50,098 bases of DNA from IMG/VR virus record IMGVR_UViG_3300023210_000048, positions 1-50,098 of that record. The stretch is one strand, 5' to 3'. The stretch is from a virus. How positions within the stretch are numbered: the first letter of the stretch is position 1; each line of letters starts with the position of its first letter. Under the pieces are notes generated by a model that was given only the letters and a program-made list of their open reading frames with translations, searched no databases and had not been told where the DNA came from. Shown one piece after another: positions 14,980-23,447 of the stretch. The position numbers and the translations under genes are program-made.

Positions 14980-15540
14980 CTATTTAGGTGGATGATCATC
15001 GGCCCAAAATAAATGACCCATCATTGTTTCGTTCAACATGTTACGTTTCAAGAAAGACTCTGGTCGGACCCACGGGTAATCTCCAAAATATCCATTGAAT
15101 TTGTCTAACTTTGTATCATCCGGCCACGCATCCGAGAATGATACAGTTATTTTATGTATTGTTGTTTCCTGATGGCGTAACATGACATGAATAAGACTAT
15201 CTTCATGTTCCACGCCGTATACAAATGATCCCCTCGAAATGAAGCCGTTTGCGAATGGCATAGTATCATAAAAATATCCTTCACCGGTCTCATCCGGGAT
15301 GGTTAGCTTGAACCTGTCGGTGTGGTGATACTCGCCCATATTCTCCAAGAACGTAAGATAACGATCTCGTGTTTCTACATGATATTGCTCATCGCCATAT
15401 TTCGCATCCATCATATTGAAAACATGAAAACCATAACCAAATGTACCAGTACAAGATAGCACAAAAGGCGATGATTGAAATAGTTGTTTCACCGATTGTT
15501 CGTCGTACTTTGTTGATATTTTTTCTATTGTGTTTGTCAT
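14980..15540 (-). CDS. Hypothetical 186-aa protein downstream of gene 46
   Basis: The protein begins MTNTIEKISTKYDEQSVKQL and has no motif I recognise. It is rich in aromatic residues and histidine (for example FGYGFHVFNM, HHTDRF, YFGDYPWVRP) and predicted to be soluble. The ATG at 15540 is chosen over an upstream ATG that falls inside the end of gene 46, because AAGGAG lies seven bases before it. It sits 10 bases after gene 46 in the operon with genes 47 and 46, so a role in DNA metabolism is possible but unsupported. Confidence 0.75.
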   Translation of the reverse strand: MTNTIEKISTKYDEQSVKQLFQSSPFVLSCTGTFGYGFHVFNMMDAKYGDEQYHVETRDRYLTFLENMGEYHHTDRFKLTIPDETGEGYFYDTMPFANGFISRGSFVYGVEHEDSLIHVMLRHQETTIHKITVSFSDAWPDDTKLDKFNGYFGDYPWVRPESFLKRNMLNETMMGHLFWADDHPPK

Positions 15541-15550
15541 TTTGTGCTCC

Positions 15551-17623
15551 TTATAGCATGACCTCGACCTCATCACCATAGGTCGTAAATTCGGATTCTT
15601 TGGTGACCATCAACACGTTATTAACGTTTGACATCAACTCTTCTTTGTGTGATATCAACCACACACTCTTACCACGTTCTCTTGCGAACGTCTTCAGAAC
15701 TTCAAGGGTATATTGTACCCCTTGTCCATCCATCCCTGTATCCAGCAATTCATCAACGAACACTAAAGAAATTGGCTCATACAAATTCTCGTACACATCT
15801 CGGAATGCCCAACTGAGACTCATAACCAACCGGTTACGCTCACCACGCGATAGATTGCCGAAATCCTTCTCCCGACCAAGCTTGGTGATCTCCACACTCA
15901 AATCATTCTTGAACACCACCTGATGTGGTAGTCCAGTTTTCTCTAAGTATGAATCTAATCGTGTGTTCAAGAACGCAAGGTTCTGTTCCACAATCTGTTT
16001 ACGAATGAAACTATCCTTGTTCACCAGAAGCTTCAATAAGAACTCCTGATGATCTTTCAACGCTGTCATCTCATCGAGCTTATCGAAGCTGACTTCTTCC
16101 AATGCGGCTTCTGTCATCTCATTGATCTGTTCAGTGTAAGGATCGGGTTCGTCGCTTAATTTAATAAGTTGCTTCTCGCAGTGCGTAACTGAGACGCGAT
16201 GTTCTGTCGCCTCAGATTCTTTCGAGTAAATCGTGGTTGGGGGAACGTCTCCAAAAACTCTGTGTACAAACTCAGGGAGAGTATGCTCAACAATACTGCC
16301 TCGGACGATGATAGATTCATCGGGCCTGTCATTCTCCAATTTGGCGTCGAACTCGTCCACGATGGGTTCCCCGACCGTGGGTAGTTCATACTCTTTCCGC
16401 TTCCTCGCACAGTCTTCTTCCAGCGACACGCGGGTGTCAGCATATTCCTTGATTTTTTCGTCATCATGTACCTCTTGACCACACTCAGGACATTTGTTTT
16501 CCAATGCGGTGGTGTGTTTCTCCATTGCGGATTGGAGTTCTCGCTCAAGATGATCTAATTCTTTTTTGAGAGCAGCATGCTCTCGTTGTGATTCTTTGTA
16601 TTCACGTTGCTTATCATTCTCCGCACGTTCATGCTCTTCGCGCTTGCGCTCATGTTCAGCAACTGCCTCATTGTAATCTCGTTGTTGTTCTTGAACGGCA
16701 GCATCGAAGGTGCGTTGTTCTTCTCTGACTTCTTCATCGTATGCACGTGTGATCTCTTTCACAACGTCCTGATGCTCACGATATCTATCATCCTCGGCCA
16801 ACTCATGTTGTAGTGCCTTGGCTTTATGATCAGCCAATGCCACATGTGCCTTCAGTTCAGCTTCGATGTCAATCTCATTGAGTTCTTCGAGAAGCGTTGC
16901 TACCTCATCAATGTCCTTGTTGTGTTGTGTAGTCCATACTGATTGCCTACGTTTAAGGCCATCGATTTGTTCTTTGATCTTCTCGTTAGCTTCGCGCAAA
17001 GCATTCACTCGATGCTCTTCGGCTTGGATATCGCCCTTGGTTTCTTTCACCAATGCTTTCAGTTCCTCGGCCTTATCACTTAACATAGTGATACCAAGAA
17101 GCTGTTCAATGATCTCTCGTTGATCTGCCGCCTTCATCTTCAGGAAAGGTTCGTTCTCAGAACTCAGCACAATGATGTGCTTAAACATATCATATGACAC
17201 ACCAATGACGTTGTTGATCATCTGTTGGGTTTCTCTCGAATCCCCTTGCGATTCGTCTTCGGAAATTTCGTTCTCGTCAGCGGTGAACTTCAGAACATTC
17301 GGCTTACGGCCACGTTCAATATGATAAGACACTCCATTGACTTCGAAGTCAACCGTCACCAACATATTCTTTTTGTTGATGTCATTGATCATCATATCAA
17401 CCTTCTTGATTGGTGTCAATGGTTGACCATACAACGCATAGCACAGTGCATTAACGATAGTGGTCTTGCCTGTACCGTTACGTGCGCTGGCATCATCACC
17501 GCCTTGATCAAGGTTTTCGCCTAGGACTAAGGTCAAATCGTTGTTCGAGAACACTATGGCTTGGGTTTGTGAACCCACTGACATAAAGTTCTTGACGGTC
17601 ATGTGGTTAATGGTTGTTGTCAT
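15551..17623 (-). CDS. 46: Recombination endonuclease subunit gp46 (Rad50/SbcC-like)
   Basis: A 690-residue ATPase subunit of the phage Mre11-Rad50-type complex, which resects DNA ends for recombination-dependent replication and helps degrade host DNA. Walker A is ARNGTGKTT with K53, on an unusually long preceding loop (LDQGGDDAS). A long coiled coil spans about residues 185-370 and resumes after the zinc hook CPEC (C378, C381). The C-terminal ATPase half has the signature LSRGERNR near residue 600 and a Walker B VFVDELLD near 625. Its ATG overlaps the gene 47 stop as ATGA, which couples the two subunits. Confidence 0.95.
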   Translation of the reverse strand: MTTTINHMTVKNFMSVGSQTQAIVFSNNDLTLVLGENLDQGGDDASARNGTGKTTIVNALCYALYGQPLTPIKKVDMMINDINKKNMLVTVDFEVNGVSYHIERGRKPNVLKFTADENEISEDESQGDSRETQQMINNVIGVSYDMFKHIIVLSSENEPFLKMKAADQREIIEQLLGITMLSDKAEELKALVKETKGDIQAEEHRVNALREANEKIKEQIDGLKRRQSVWTTQHNKDIDEVATLLEELNEIDIEAELKAHVALADHKAKALQHELAEDDRYREHQDVVKEITRAYDEEVREEQRTFDAAVQEQQRDYNEAVAEHERKREEHERAENDKQREYKESQREHAALKKELDHLERELQSAMEKHTTALENKCPECGQEVHDDEKIKEYADTRVSLEEDCARKRKEYELPTVGEPIVDEFDAKLENDRPDESIIVRGSIVEHTLPEFVHRVFGDVPPTTIYSKESEATEHRVSVTHCEKQLIKLSDEPDPYTEQINEMTEAALEEVSFDKLDEMTALKDHQEFLLKLLVNKDSFIRKQIVEQNLAFLNTRLDSYLEKTGLPHQVVFKNDLSVEITKLGREKDFGNLSRGERNRLVMSLSWAFRDVYENLYEPISLVFVDELLDTGMDGQGVQYTLEVLKTFARERGKSVWLISHKEELMSNVNNVLMVTKESEFTTYGDEVEVML

Positions 17624-18642
17624 GATTGCCCTAATTTCAGATAGATGCTCAACAGTTGGTCTTTATCGTACTGTTCGCTATCTATGTTTGTTAACTGTTT
17701 CACTACGATCTCATCAACTGTTTCGAAACTGATGTCACCCTCGAACTCATGTTCGGTGATATCTTCCTTGGATGGGATGAACACCAGTTCACGGAGATCG
17801 TACTGATTGATCATCTCTTCCTTCAGGAAGATTGACTCTTCGTATGTCATTTCGATATCGATGGTACACCGTGCATATGTATTCGGTGAGAGATATTTGT
17901 CTGGGTCTTCTTCAAGGTCAGACATTTTAAATACGCGATACTTGGGAGCGTCGGGCCATGACTTGTGAGTAATGTCACCTCCAAACTCTAAAATTGTTAT
18001 GCCCCGTTCGTCATCCCAAGCATCACCGTAATTGTGTGGGAACGCATTCCCGATGTATGTAATGTTCTGCTGTGTCTGTCGTTTATGAAAGTGTCCTGAG
18101 AACACGTGTTGAACGTTAGCCAAATCTTCCTGCTGGAGTTCTCCGGTGTCTGGCATACGGACAGCCGCATTCATCAAGAAGTATGGCAACTCGAAGTGTC
18201 CAAAGATGTAAGTCGATGTGATCTTCTTGAGTTCTTTATGATCCTCGCCGACCAACCATGGAGTGAAGGTAACATTGCCCTCGGTATAGAAGTCGTTCAT
18301 GATCTCTACGTTTTCGTACTGGGATGCCCACTTCAATGAATGGATATCACGTCGATCTTTGTAATAGATGTCATGGTTGCCGGGAATAAAGAACACCCGC
18401 TTGAATGCTTTGGATAGTTTACCCAATGCTTCGATGCTGTAATTCAACGTAGCGATATTGATATTCGATCTAGTGTTGTGCCAATCTCCCGTGAAGATAC
18501 AGGTATCACACCCCTGTGTTTCTGCTTCGGAGATCGCCCAATCAATGAAATCGGAACAGTCTTTATTATGTGTGTGACTGTTCCCTTTGTATCCAAAGTG
18601 GAGATCAGTGAACACCATCGCTTTGTCGAATAAGTTATCCAT
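17620..18642 (-). CDS. 47: Recombination endonuclease subunit gp47 (Mre11/SbcD-like)
   Basis: A 340-residue metallophosphoesterase nuclease, partner of gp46. All phosphoesterase motifs are present in order: TDLHFG (D13, H15), TGDWHN, PGNHDIYY, FGHFE and SGHFHKR. The dimer binds two metal ions (usually manganese) and cuts DNA 3'-5' and at hairpins. T4 has the same gene order, 47 then 46. A sigma70-like promoter (18677-18648) lies directly upstream, within the 3' end of gene 55, and no late box is seen, so expression is probably early or middle. Confidence 0.95.
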   Translation of the reverse strand: MDNLFDKAMVFTDLHFGYKGNSHTHNKDCSDFIDWAISEAETQGCDTCIFTGDWHNTRSNINIATLNYSIEALGKLSKAFKRVFFIPGNHDIYYKDRRDIHSLKWASQYENVEIMNDFYTEGNVTFTPWLVGEDHKELKKITSTYIFGHFELPYFLMNAAVRMPDTGELQQEDLANVQHVFSGHFHKRQTQQNITYIGNAFPHNYGDAWDDERGITILEFGGDITHKSWPDAPKYRVFKMSDLEEDPDKYLSPNTYARCTIDIEMTYEESIFLKEEMINQYDLRELVFIPSKEDITEHEFEGDISFETVDEIVVKQLTNIDSEQYDKDQLLSIYLKLGQS

Positions 18643-18647
18643 TATGT

Positions 18648-18677
18648 ATTATATGTGATCTGGTCGTCTTACGTCAA
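18648..18677 (-). promoter_or_regulatory. Sigma70-like promoter of the gene 47-46 operon
   Basis: Reading leftward, TTGACG (18677-18672), an 18-base spacer, and a perfect TATAAT (18653-18648), ending five bases before the gene 47 ATG. The start site would lie at or inside the ATG, so either the message is nearly leaderless or most translation comes from transcripts starting further upstream. Confidence 0.6.
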
Positions 18678-19643
18678 CTTTTTCTTTCGCTTGCTTGGTT
18701 TCACAGCATCATCGGCGTCTTGAAACGAATCAACAACCTTCTTTGCTTTGGCCTTGGGCTTCGGTTTAGGCTTCATCGCAGGTTTCCTTGCGCCCGGTCC
18801 ATACTTCAGGACCAGACCGGGTGATGGTGGTTCTACCATACTCTCATCGAACATATCGTTCTTGAACTGTCGGGTATAACTCGGGGTCAAGTCGTTCATC
18901 TCCAGTATATCATCTCGGATGGACTGGCCTTTAGACTCTAGGTTGAATACTCGGGTGAATGAGTTACTCATCGCTGCAGTATAATATGCGAATGGGTTCT
19001 GACTTTTGTGCTCATCGAACTGTAGCCCGATCTGTACCAGTTGCAGTAGTGCTTGGGATTTCATCTCATCGTTGTATGTATATCCACGCCAGTTACCACG
19101 GGTTCCGTATCGTTCGCATAATTTCATGAACATATGGGATAGGGTGTCCGTGGTGTTGCCATGATCTTTAGAAAAGTGCCCATTTTCCATGCCACCTACC
19201 CAATGTGACTTACCGATACATACCAGATTGTCATCCTCATCGTATTTGAAGTGTTGAAATGGTGTGTAGTTCAGCTTTGTATGGTGATCGGCCACGGTTT
19301 TCGGGTTCTTTTTACGACCGGGTTCCAGTGGTATGTGATCGAATGTCAGCACACGGAAGATAACCTCATGTTTCTTGATCTTCTTCCAGTTAGGTTGTAC
19401 TTCTTCTAGTTTAATCCTCTTACGGTATGCTTCGTAGTGTTGTTCTTGAATTCCCTTGCCGATCCGTTCTGTTTGGTTACGTTTAGCGAGGGCAGTGCTC
19501 CGGAGGTTGATTTTATCCATGCCTTCTAAGATGATATCGTAGTTATGAGAGTCTTCTTCTAGGTAAGAACAGTAAGAGTTCTTGCTTTTCGCGATTTCTA
19601 GTAGTAAATCTCGGTTGTTAAGGTACTTTCTTCGTGCGGCCAT
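18669..19643 (-). CDS. 55: Late transcription sigma factor (gp55-like), enlarged
   Basis: A protein of 324 residues related to the T4 late sigma gp55, which directs host RNA polymerase to TATAAATA promoters. Matching parts are YLNNRDLLLEIAKSK near the start, and the block NWRGYTYNDEMKSQALLQLV, then FDEHKSQNPFAYYTAAMSNSF, corresponding to gp55 segments GYTQSWKQEMIADG and [21 protein letters not shown]. Between them is an insert of roughly 100 residues. The C-terminus is a Pro-Lys-Ala tail (PKPKPKAKAKK) ending in KRKKKLT; T4 gp55 instead ends in a hydrophobic/acidic sliding-clamp motif. T4 gp55 has 185 residues. The ATG at 19643 is chosen over an adjacent TTG. Confidence 0.85.
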   Translation of the reverse strand: MAARRKYLNNRDLLLEIAKSKNSYCSYLEEDSHNYDIILEGMDKINLRSTALAKRNQTERIGKGIQEQHYEAYRKRIKLEEVQPNWKKIKKHEVIFRVLTFDHIPLEPGRKKNPKTVADHHTKLNYTPFQHFKYDEDDNLVCIGKSHWVGGMENGHFSKDHGNTTDTLSHMFMKLCERYGTRGNWRGYTYNDEMKSQALLQLVQIGLQFDEHKSQNPFAYYTAAMSNSFTRVFNLESKGQSIRDDILEMNDLTPSYTRQFKNDMFDESMVEPPSPGLVLKYGPGARKPAMKPKPKPKAKAKKVVDSFQDADDAVKPSKRKKKLT

Positions 19644-19680
19644 CAATAATCCTTCAAAATACAGTCATAAACGATTGTAC

Positions 19681-19690
19681 TGTATTTATA
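19681..19690 (-). promoter_or_regulatory. Late promoter of gene 55
   Basis: Reading leftward, TATAAATACA is a full late-box match 38 bases before the gene 55 ATG. If used, gp55 would stimulate its own gene late in infection. Confidence 0.65.
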
Positions 19691-19706
19691 ATATACGTAT
19701 ATTATA
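19687..19706. repeat. 20-bp perfect palindrome in a divergent promoter region
   Basis: TATAATATACGTATATTATA reads the same on both strands and contains a TATAAT on each. The core ATATACGTATAT recurs at 25109-25120, and ATATGCGTATAT occurs at 10129-10140 and 47128-47139, always in intergenic promoter regions. Confidence 0.85.
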
Positions 19707-19710
19707 GCAT

Positions 19711-19720
19711 GAATAAATAC
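19711..19720 (+). promoter_or_regulatory. Late promoter of the rightward baseplate block
   Basis: GAATAAATAC lies about 33 bases before the first baseplate gene start, with GAGGAAG as ribosome site. It differs from the late box at the first base. Confidence 0.55.
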
Positions 19721-19752
19721 AAGTACACAACTTTTTATTGAGGAAGTAATAA

Positions 19753-20691
19753 ATGAGTCTACCAACTGGACCACAAGAAGTAAGTCTGCTGCAGGATGTG
19801 GCCACCAAACCGGCAGAATTATTCTCTGCTGACGAAATTAATGTATTCGACGGTGCCGCCAGTGCGTTCAATCAAGGTAGAGATGCGATGACGGCTGGTC
19901 TTGATGCCGTGGCAAAATCCGGTGTTACTCCTGCAAGTCTGGTCGATTCGGTTTCGGCATTGGGTGTCAATTTAGAGCGTGACCTTCGCCTCATCGGCCA
20001 AAAACTAAATATTGGCGCAATCTTCAAAACACCTACAATGGGCATCAATATACCAAACGCCCCTACTGCAGTGACGCCTTCTGCTCCGGGCGATGAGTGG
20101 CGCGTACGATTGACGACTAAATCCAGTGTGATACAAGGCAACGGTCATCCGAGTGACCTTATGCACCTACTGAGAGATCGGGGTGGGTTCATATTCCCGT
20201 TCACGCCTACCGTAACATTCACGTCTGCGGCAAACTACGATCAGCTAACACCAACACATTCGAACTTCCAGTTCAATTCGTATCAAAGTTCACAAGCATC
20301 AGAGATCACAGTGACTGGTGATTTCACCGCGCAGGATGAAGAGCAAGGCAAGTATTTTCTTGCAGTGTTGCATTTCTGCCGTACGGTTACCAAGATGTTT
20401 TATGGTCAAGATCCGAATGCTGGTACCCCGCCTCCTATTTTGCATCTCGCAGGTTATGGCGATGGCCTGTTGCCAAGCATTCCATGTGTGATGTCGAACT
20501 TCATGGTACAACTAGACCCCAATGTGGATTACTTTCCTGTGAATGTCAATGGTAGTGTAACGTGGGTTCCTACCGAAGTGAACTCATTCAGTGTCACGTT
20601 ATTGCCTACATATTCACGTACAAACATTTCTCAGAACTTCAGCTTACAAGAGTTCGCCAAGGGCAACCTTGTGAATAAAGGATTTATCTAA
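19753..20691 (+). CDS. Baseplate tail tube cap/initiator (gp48/gp54-like)
   Basis: A 312-residue virion protein at the head of the rightward baseplate operon. The C-terminal two thirds (from about residue 113, WRVRLTTKSSVI) contain FIFPFTPTVTFTSAANYDQL and SQASEITVTGDFTAQDEEQG, then KYFLAVLHFCRTVTKMFYGQ, a pattern found in tail-tube-fold baseplate proteins of T4-like phages. The N-terminal third is Ala-rich and probably helical. In T4, gp54 (320 aa) and gp48 (364 aa) link the hub to the first tube ring. Its stop overlaps the next ATG by one base. Which of the two it replaces cannot be decided. Confidence 0.62.
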   Translation: MSLPTGPQEVSLLQDVATKPAELFSADEINVFDGAASAFNQGRDAMTAGLDAVAKSGVTPASLVDSVSALGVNLERDLRLIGQKLNIGAIFKTPTMGINIPNAPTAVTPSAPGDEWRVRLTTKSSVIQGNGHPSDLMHLLRDRGGFIFPFTPTVTFTSAANYDQLTPTHSNFQFNSYQSSQASEITVTGDFTAQDEEQGKYFLAVLHFCRTVTKMFYGQDPNAGTPPPILHLAGYGDGLLPSIPCVMSNFMVQLDPNVDYFPVNVNGSVTWVPTEVNSFSVTLLPTYSRTNISQNFSLQEFAKGNLVNKGFI

Positions 20692-20987
20692 TGGCCGAAT
20701 ACGCTTCGAATTCTTCTTATGCATCCACCGGCCAGTTCGGTGAATTCTTGGATGTGTGGACACCCCAAGATTTCCCAGCACAAGCTGACGATTCGCAATA
20801 CACCATTCAGAGCGTATACGAATACCGACCTGATTTGTTAGCTGGTGATTTATATGGAGATGCTGGATTGTGGTGGGTATTTGCTATTCGTAATCCCGAC
20901 GCATTGAAAGACCCGTTGTGGGATTTCAGTACAGGCACCACTATATTTTTACCTAAAAAGCCAACACTCGATCTGTATCTAGGATAG
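20691..20987 (+). CDS. 53: Small LysM-type baseplate wedge protein (gp53-like)
   Basis: A 98-residue protein. The C-terminal half (YEYRPDLLAGDLYGDAGLWW, VFAIRNPDALKDPLWDF, then GTTIFLPK) looks like a LysM-type fold, with an aromatic-rich core and a closing I-x-LP strand. T4 gp53 (196 aa) ends in a LysM domain, and small gp53 homologues occur near gene 5 in environmental T4-like phages. It sits between the tube cap and the large hub protein, with starts and stops nearly touching. The role is inferred from fold pattern and neighbours. Confidence 0.62.
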   Translation: MAEYASNSSYASTGQFGEFLDVWTPQDFPAQADDSQYTIQSVYEYRPDLLAGDLYGDAGLWWVFAIRNPDALKDPLWDFSTGTTIFLPKKPTLDLYLG

Positions 20988-20990
20988 TAC

Positions 20991-23447
20991 ATGGCATTAT
21001 CTGAAGCACAAGGTCAACTGTTAAGAGCAAATCAAAGTTTCGGCGCAGCATTATTCCAAGCTAATGCAGCCGGTACGCCGCTTTCATTGCACCAACAGTA
21101 CACGACAAAGCTTGACATCACGCTTGACCAGCTACTTGATAAGATTCAAGTCACTGGCTCATCCCTAGATGGTGGCGAGTTTATCATAAAGCCTCAACTT
21201 TCACAGGCCAATAGGTTAACCCCATTACAGAAGAAGCATCTCGCCGACCCGAAGATGGCGATAGATCAAACCAAAATCGTATCACCAGATCAGTTCGAGG
21301 ATTTTGATACGGACTCGGACCTTCACGGCCCTACCGTAACCCAACCTAAGATAGTCAATGATAAGCTGACTGAGACCTTTGTGGCCTTGCCACCAGCACA
21401 GTCCGGTGCCTTCCACAGCGAAGTAGAGTCGGGCGGCGGTAGTGCGAAACCATCTGCGAAACAATCTAAAACCAAAACCCCGCCCCGACCCAACAAATTA
21501 CATGCGTATGCGAACTACACTTATCGAATCGAATGGCATATCCTGACGATTGACGATTACAACAATATCATTGAAAACAATGTGTATGACTCTCAGGGCA
21601 ACAACTCAATTCTAATGGCTACTGGCGGCATCAACAATGCTGATCGTAATCAAAAGTTCCCGTATGATTTTTATATGGACAATTTTGAAATAGAAACTCT
21701 TGTCGGTTTGAACAAGCACATAAAGGCATCAAACGCGACAAGCATATCATTTACGGTAACCGAACCATATGGCGTAACATTAATTGAACGATTGATATTA
21801 GCAGCGGCACAGGCGGGGATCAAGGCCAGCGTGGTTCAACAGCCATATCTATTGAAGATATATTTTCAGGGATACAATGATGACGGTGACTATAAAAAGA
21901 TCACCGAAATTCCCGACAAGATGATCCCGTTCAAAATCACAGCACTGGAACTTAATATTACTGCAGCCGGTGCCACGTACGAAATCGGTGGTGTTCCGTA
22001 TCATGACGCTGCATTAGAAGACATTGATGCATATGTGCCATATGAAATGGAGATCGAATCAGATAACATCAAGAAAATGCTAGGTGATGGTGGCAAAGTG
22101 ATCACGGTTATTAAATCCAAATCACCTAAACGGACAGTAGAACTTACAGAGGACTTAGGCGGAATTAGAAGTGGAACTCATACGGTCGAGGGTGCCAAGG
22201 AAGAGGTAGAGCAACGCACCAATGGTTTGGTGGAAATCGTTAACAAATATCAACGAGAACTAGTGGAGAAGGGGAAGCAAGAACACGCGGACATAATCGC
22301 ATTCAAGTGGGATGAGATATTTACCGACGACAAAGTTAAAATGATCCCATGGAAAGAGTACCAAGCACTGGCATCAAAGGAAATGTTTAAAAACATCCAA
22401 GAAGCAAGTCTCAGTAATGTGTCAAATACCTTCTCGCCAACCAAATTAAATTCATCTAAGTATCTCATCCCCAAAGACAAGCCATTTTTGACGATTGTGG
22501 ATAATTTGATGAAAACAACGGAATATGCTAGACAGCAATTGAAAGAGTTTGAAAATATCCAGAAAGACCAAAAGGTGAAAAATCCTAATGTACTGAAATG
22601 GTGGAAGATTATCCCTATTGTGAAACTTGGTAAGTGGGATCAGCGTCGTAACAAATATCAACGAACAATTACGTACACGATTACCCCATATGAAATTCGT
22701 GGATTGAATAGTACAGAAGTTCCATTGTCTGACATCACCCCAACCAAAGCATACAATTATCTATACACTGGTGACAATCAAGACATCCTTGAGTTCAACA
22801 TCAACATAAACGCAATGTATCAACAATCAAAGGCGGTTACCATTGTGAATGTGGATGGTGAATTGTTGGTCGAAAACCAACTTCTCGAAAAGAAAACACC
22901 AAAATCAGCTACTACAACTGCCTTTTCTAATCCCCCGACTACCATCTCATTGATGAAGGCAACCGATATTTCGAACGCGGATAAAACCCGTGATGCTATC
23001 GAAACCATTGCCACGCAGTTGTATAACCAATCATCACAGGCCGATTTCATTACAGCTAATTTCCAGATTATCGGCGATCCCGATTTCATCAAACAGGATC
23101 AGTTGTTTTATGGTCCGAACAAATTACCCAAGGGCAAGCTCCCCGGTGAATCTATCCCATTCGACACAGGGGATCAATTCGCGGATATCAACATACTTAC
23201 TCCTGCCGGTATTGACCCATTGACGGACGAAATGAAAGTGTCCGGAAAAAATACAAGAAGTATCTTTGGTGGGGTATATAAGATCATGGGCGTTGTTAAT
23301 CAATTCATGAGTGGTAACTTTACACAACAGATAGAAACTGTTCGCGTGAACAATCAAGAGGGTGACGCCACTCCTACAGAAGCGACTAACCTTTCGGTTA
23401 AAACAAAGGAAATTATTGACTCTGGGCTGGGGGATTATCCAACATGA
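20991..23447 (+). CDS. Large baseplate hub-type structural protein
   Basis: An 818-residue protein directly upstream of the spike gene, in the position of a gp27-type hub. The first 150 residues are low-complexity and proline/lysine-rich (KPSAKQSKTKTPPRPNK). A folded region follows (YTYRIEWHILTIDDYNNIIE, FYMDNFEIETLVG, SISFTVTEPYGVTLIERLIL, YLLKIYFQGY, FKITALELNITAAGATYEI), then a helical segment (about 385-520) and a second mixed region. No enzymatic motif is visible. The stop overlaps the spike start as ATGA. It may combine hub functions that T4 spreads over several proteins; T4 gp27 is 391 residues. Confidence 0.55.
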   Translation: MALSEAQGQLLRANQSFGAALFQANAAGTPLSLHQQYTTKLDITLDQLLDKIQVTGSSLDGGEFIIKPQLSQANRLTPLQKKHLADPKMAIDQTKIVSPDQFEDFDTDSDLHGPTVTQPKIVNDKLTETFVALPPAQSGAFHSEVESGGGSAKPSAKQSKTKTPPRPNKLHAYANYTYRIEWHILTIDDYNNIIENNVYDSQGNNSILMATGGINNADRNQKFPYDFYMDNFEIETLVGLNKHIKASNATSISFTVTEPYGVTLIERLILAAAQAGIKASVVQQPYLLKIYFQGYNDDGDYKKITEIPDKMIPFKITALELNITAAGATYEIGGVPYHDAALEDIDAYVPYEMEIESDNIKKMLGDGGKVITVIKSKSPKRTVELTEDLGGIRSGTHTVEGAKEEVEQRTNGLVEIVNKYQRELVEKGKQEHADIIAFKWDEIFTDDKVKMIPWKEYQALASKEMFKNIQEASLSNVSNTFSPTKLNSSKYLIPKDKPFLTIVDNLMKTTEYARQQLKEFENIQKDQKVKNPNVLKWWKIIPIVKLGKWDQRRNKYQRTITYTITPYEIRGLNSTEVPLSDITPTKAYNYLYTGDNQDILEFNININAMYQQSKAVTIVNVDGELLVENQLLEKKTPKSATTTAFSNPPTTISLMKATDISNADKTRDAIETIATQLYNQSSQADFITANFQIIGDPDFIKQDQLFYGPNKLPKGKLPGESIPFDTGDQFADINILTPAGIDPLTDEMKVSGKNTRSIFGGVYKIMGVVNQFMSGNFTQQIETVRVNNQEGDATPTEATNLSVKTKEIIDSGLGDYPT

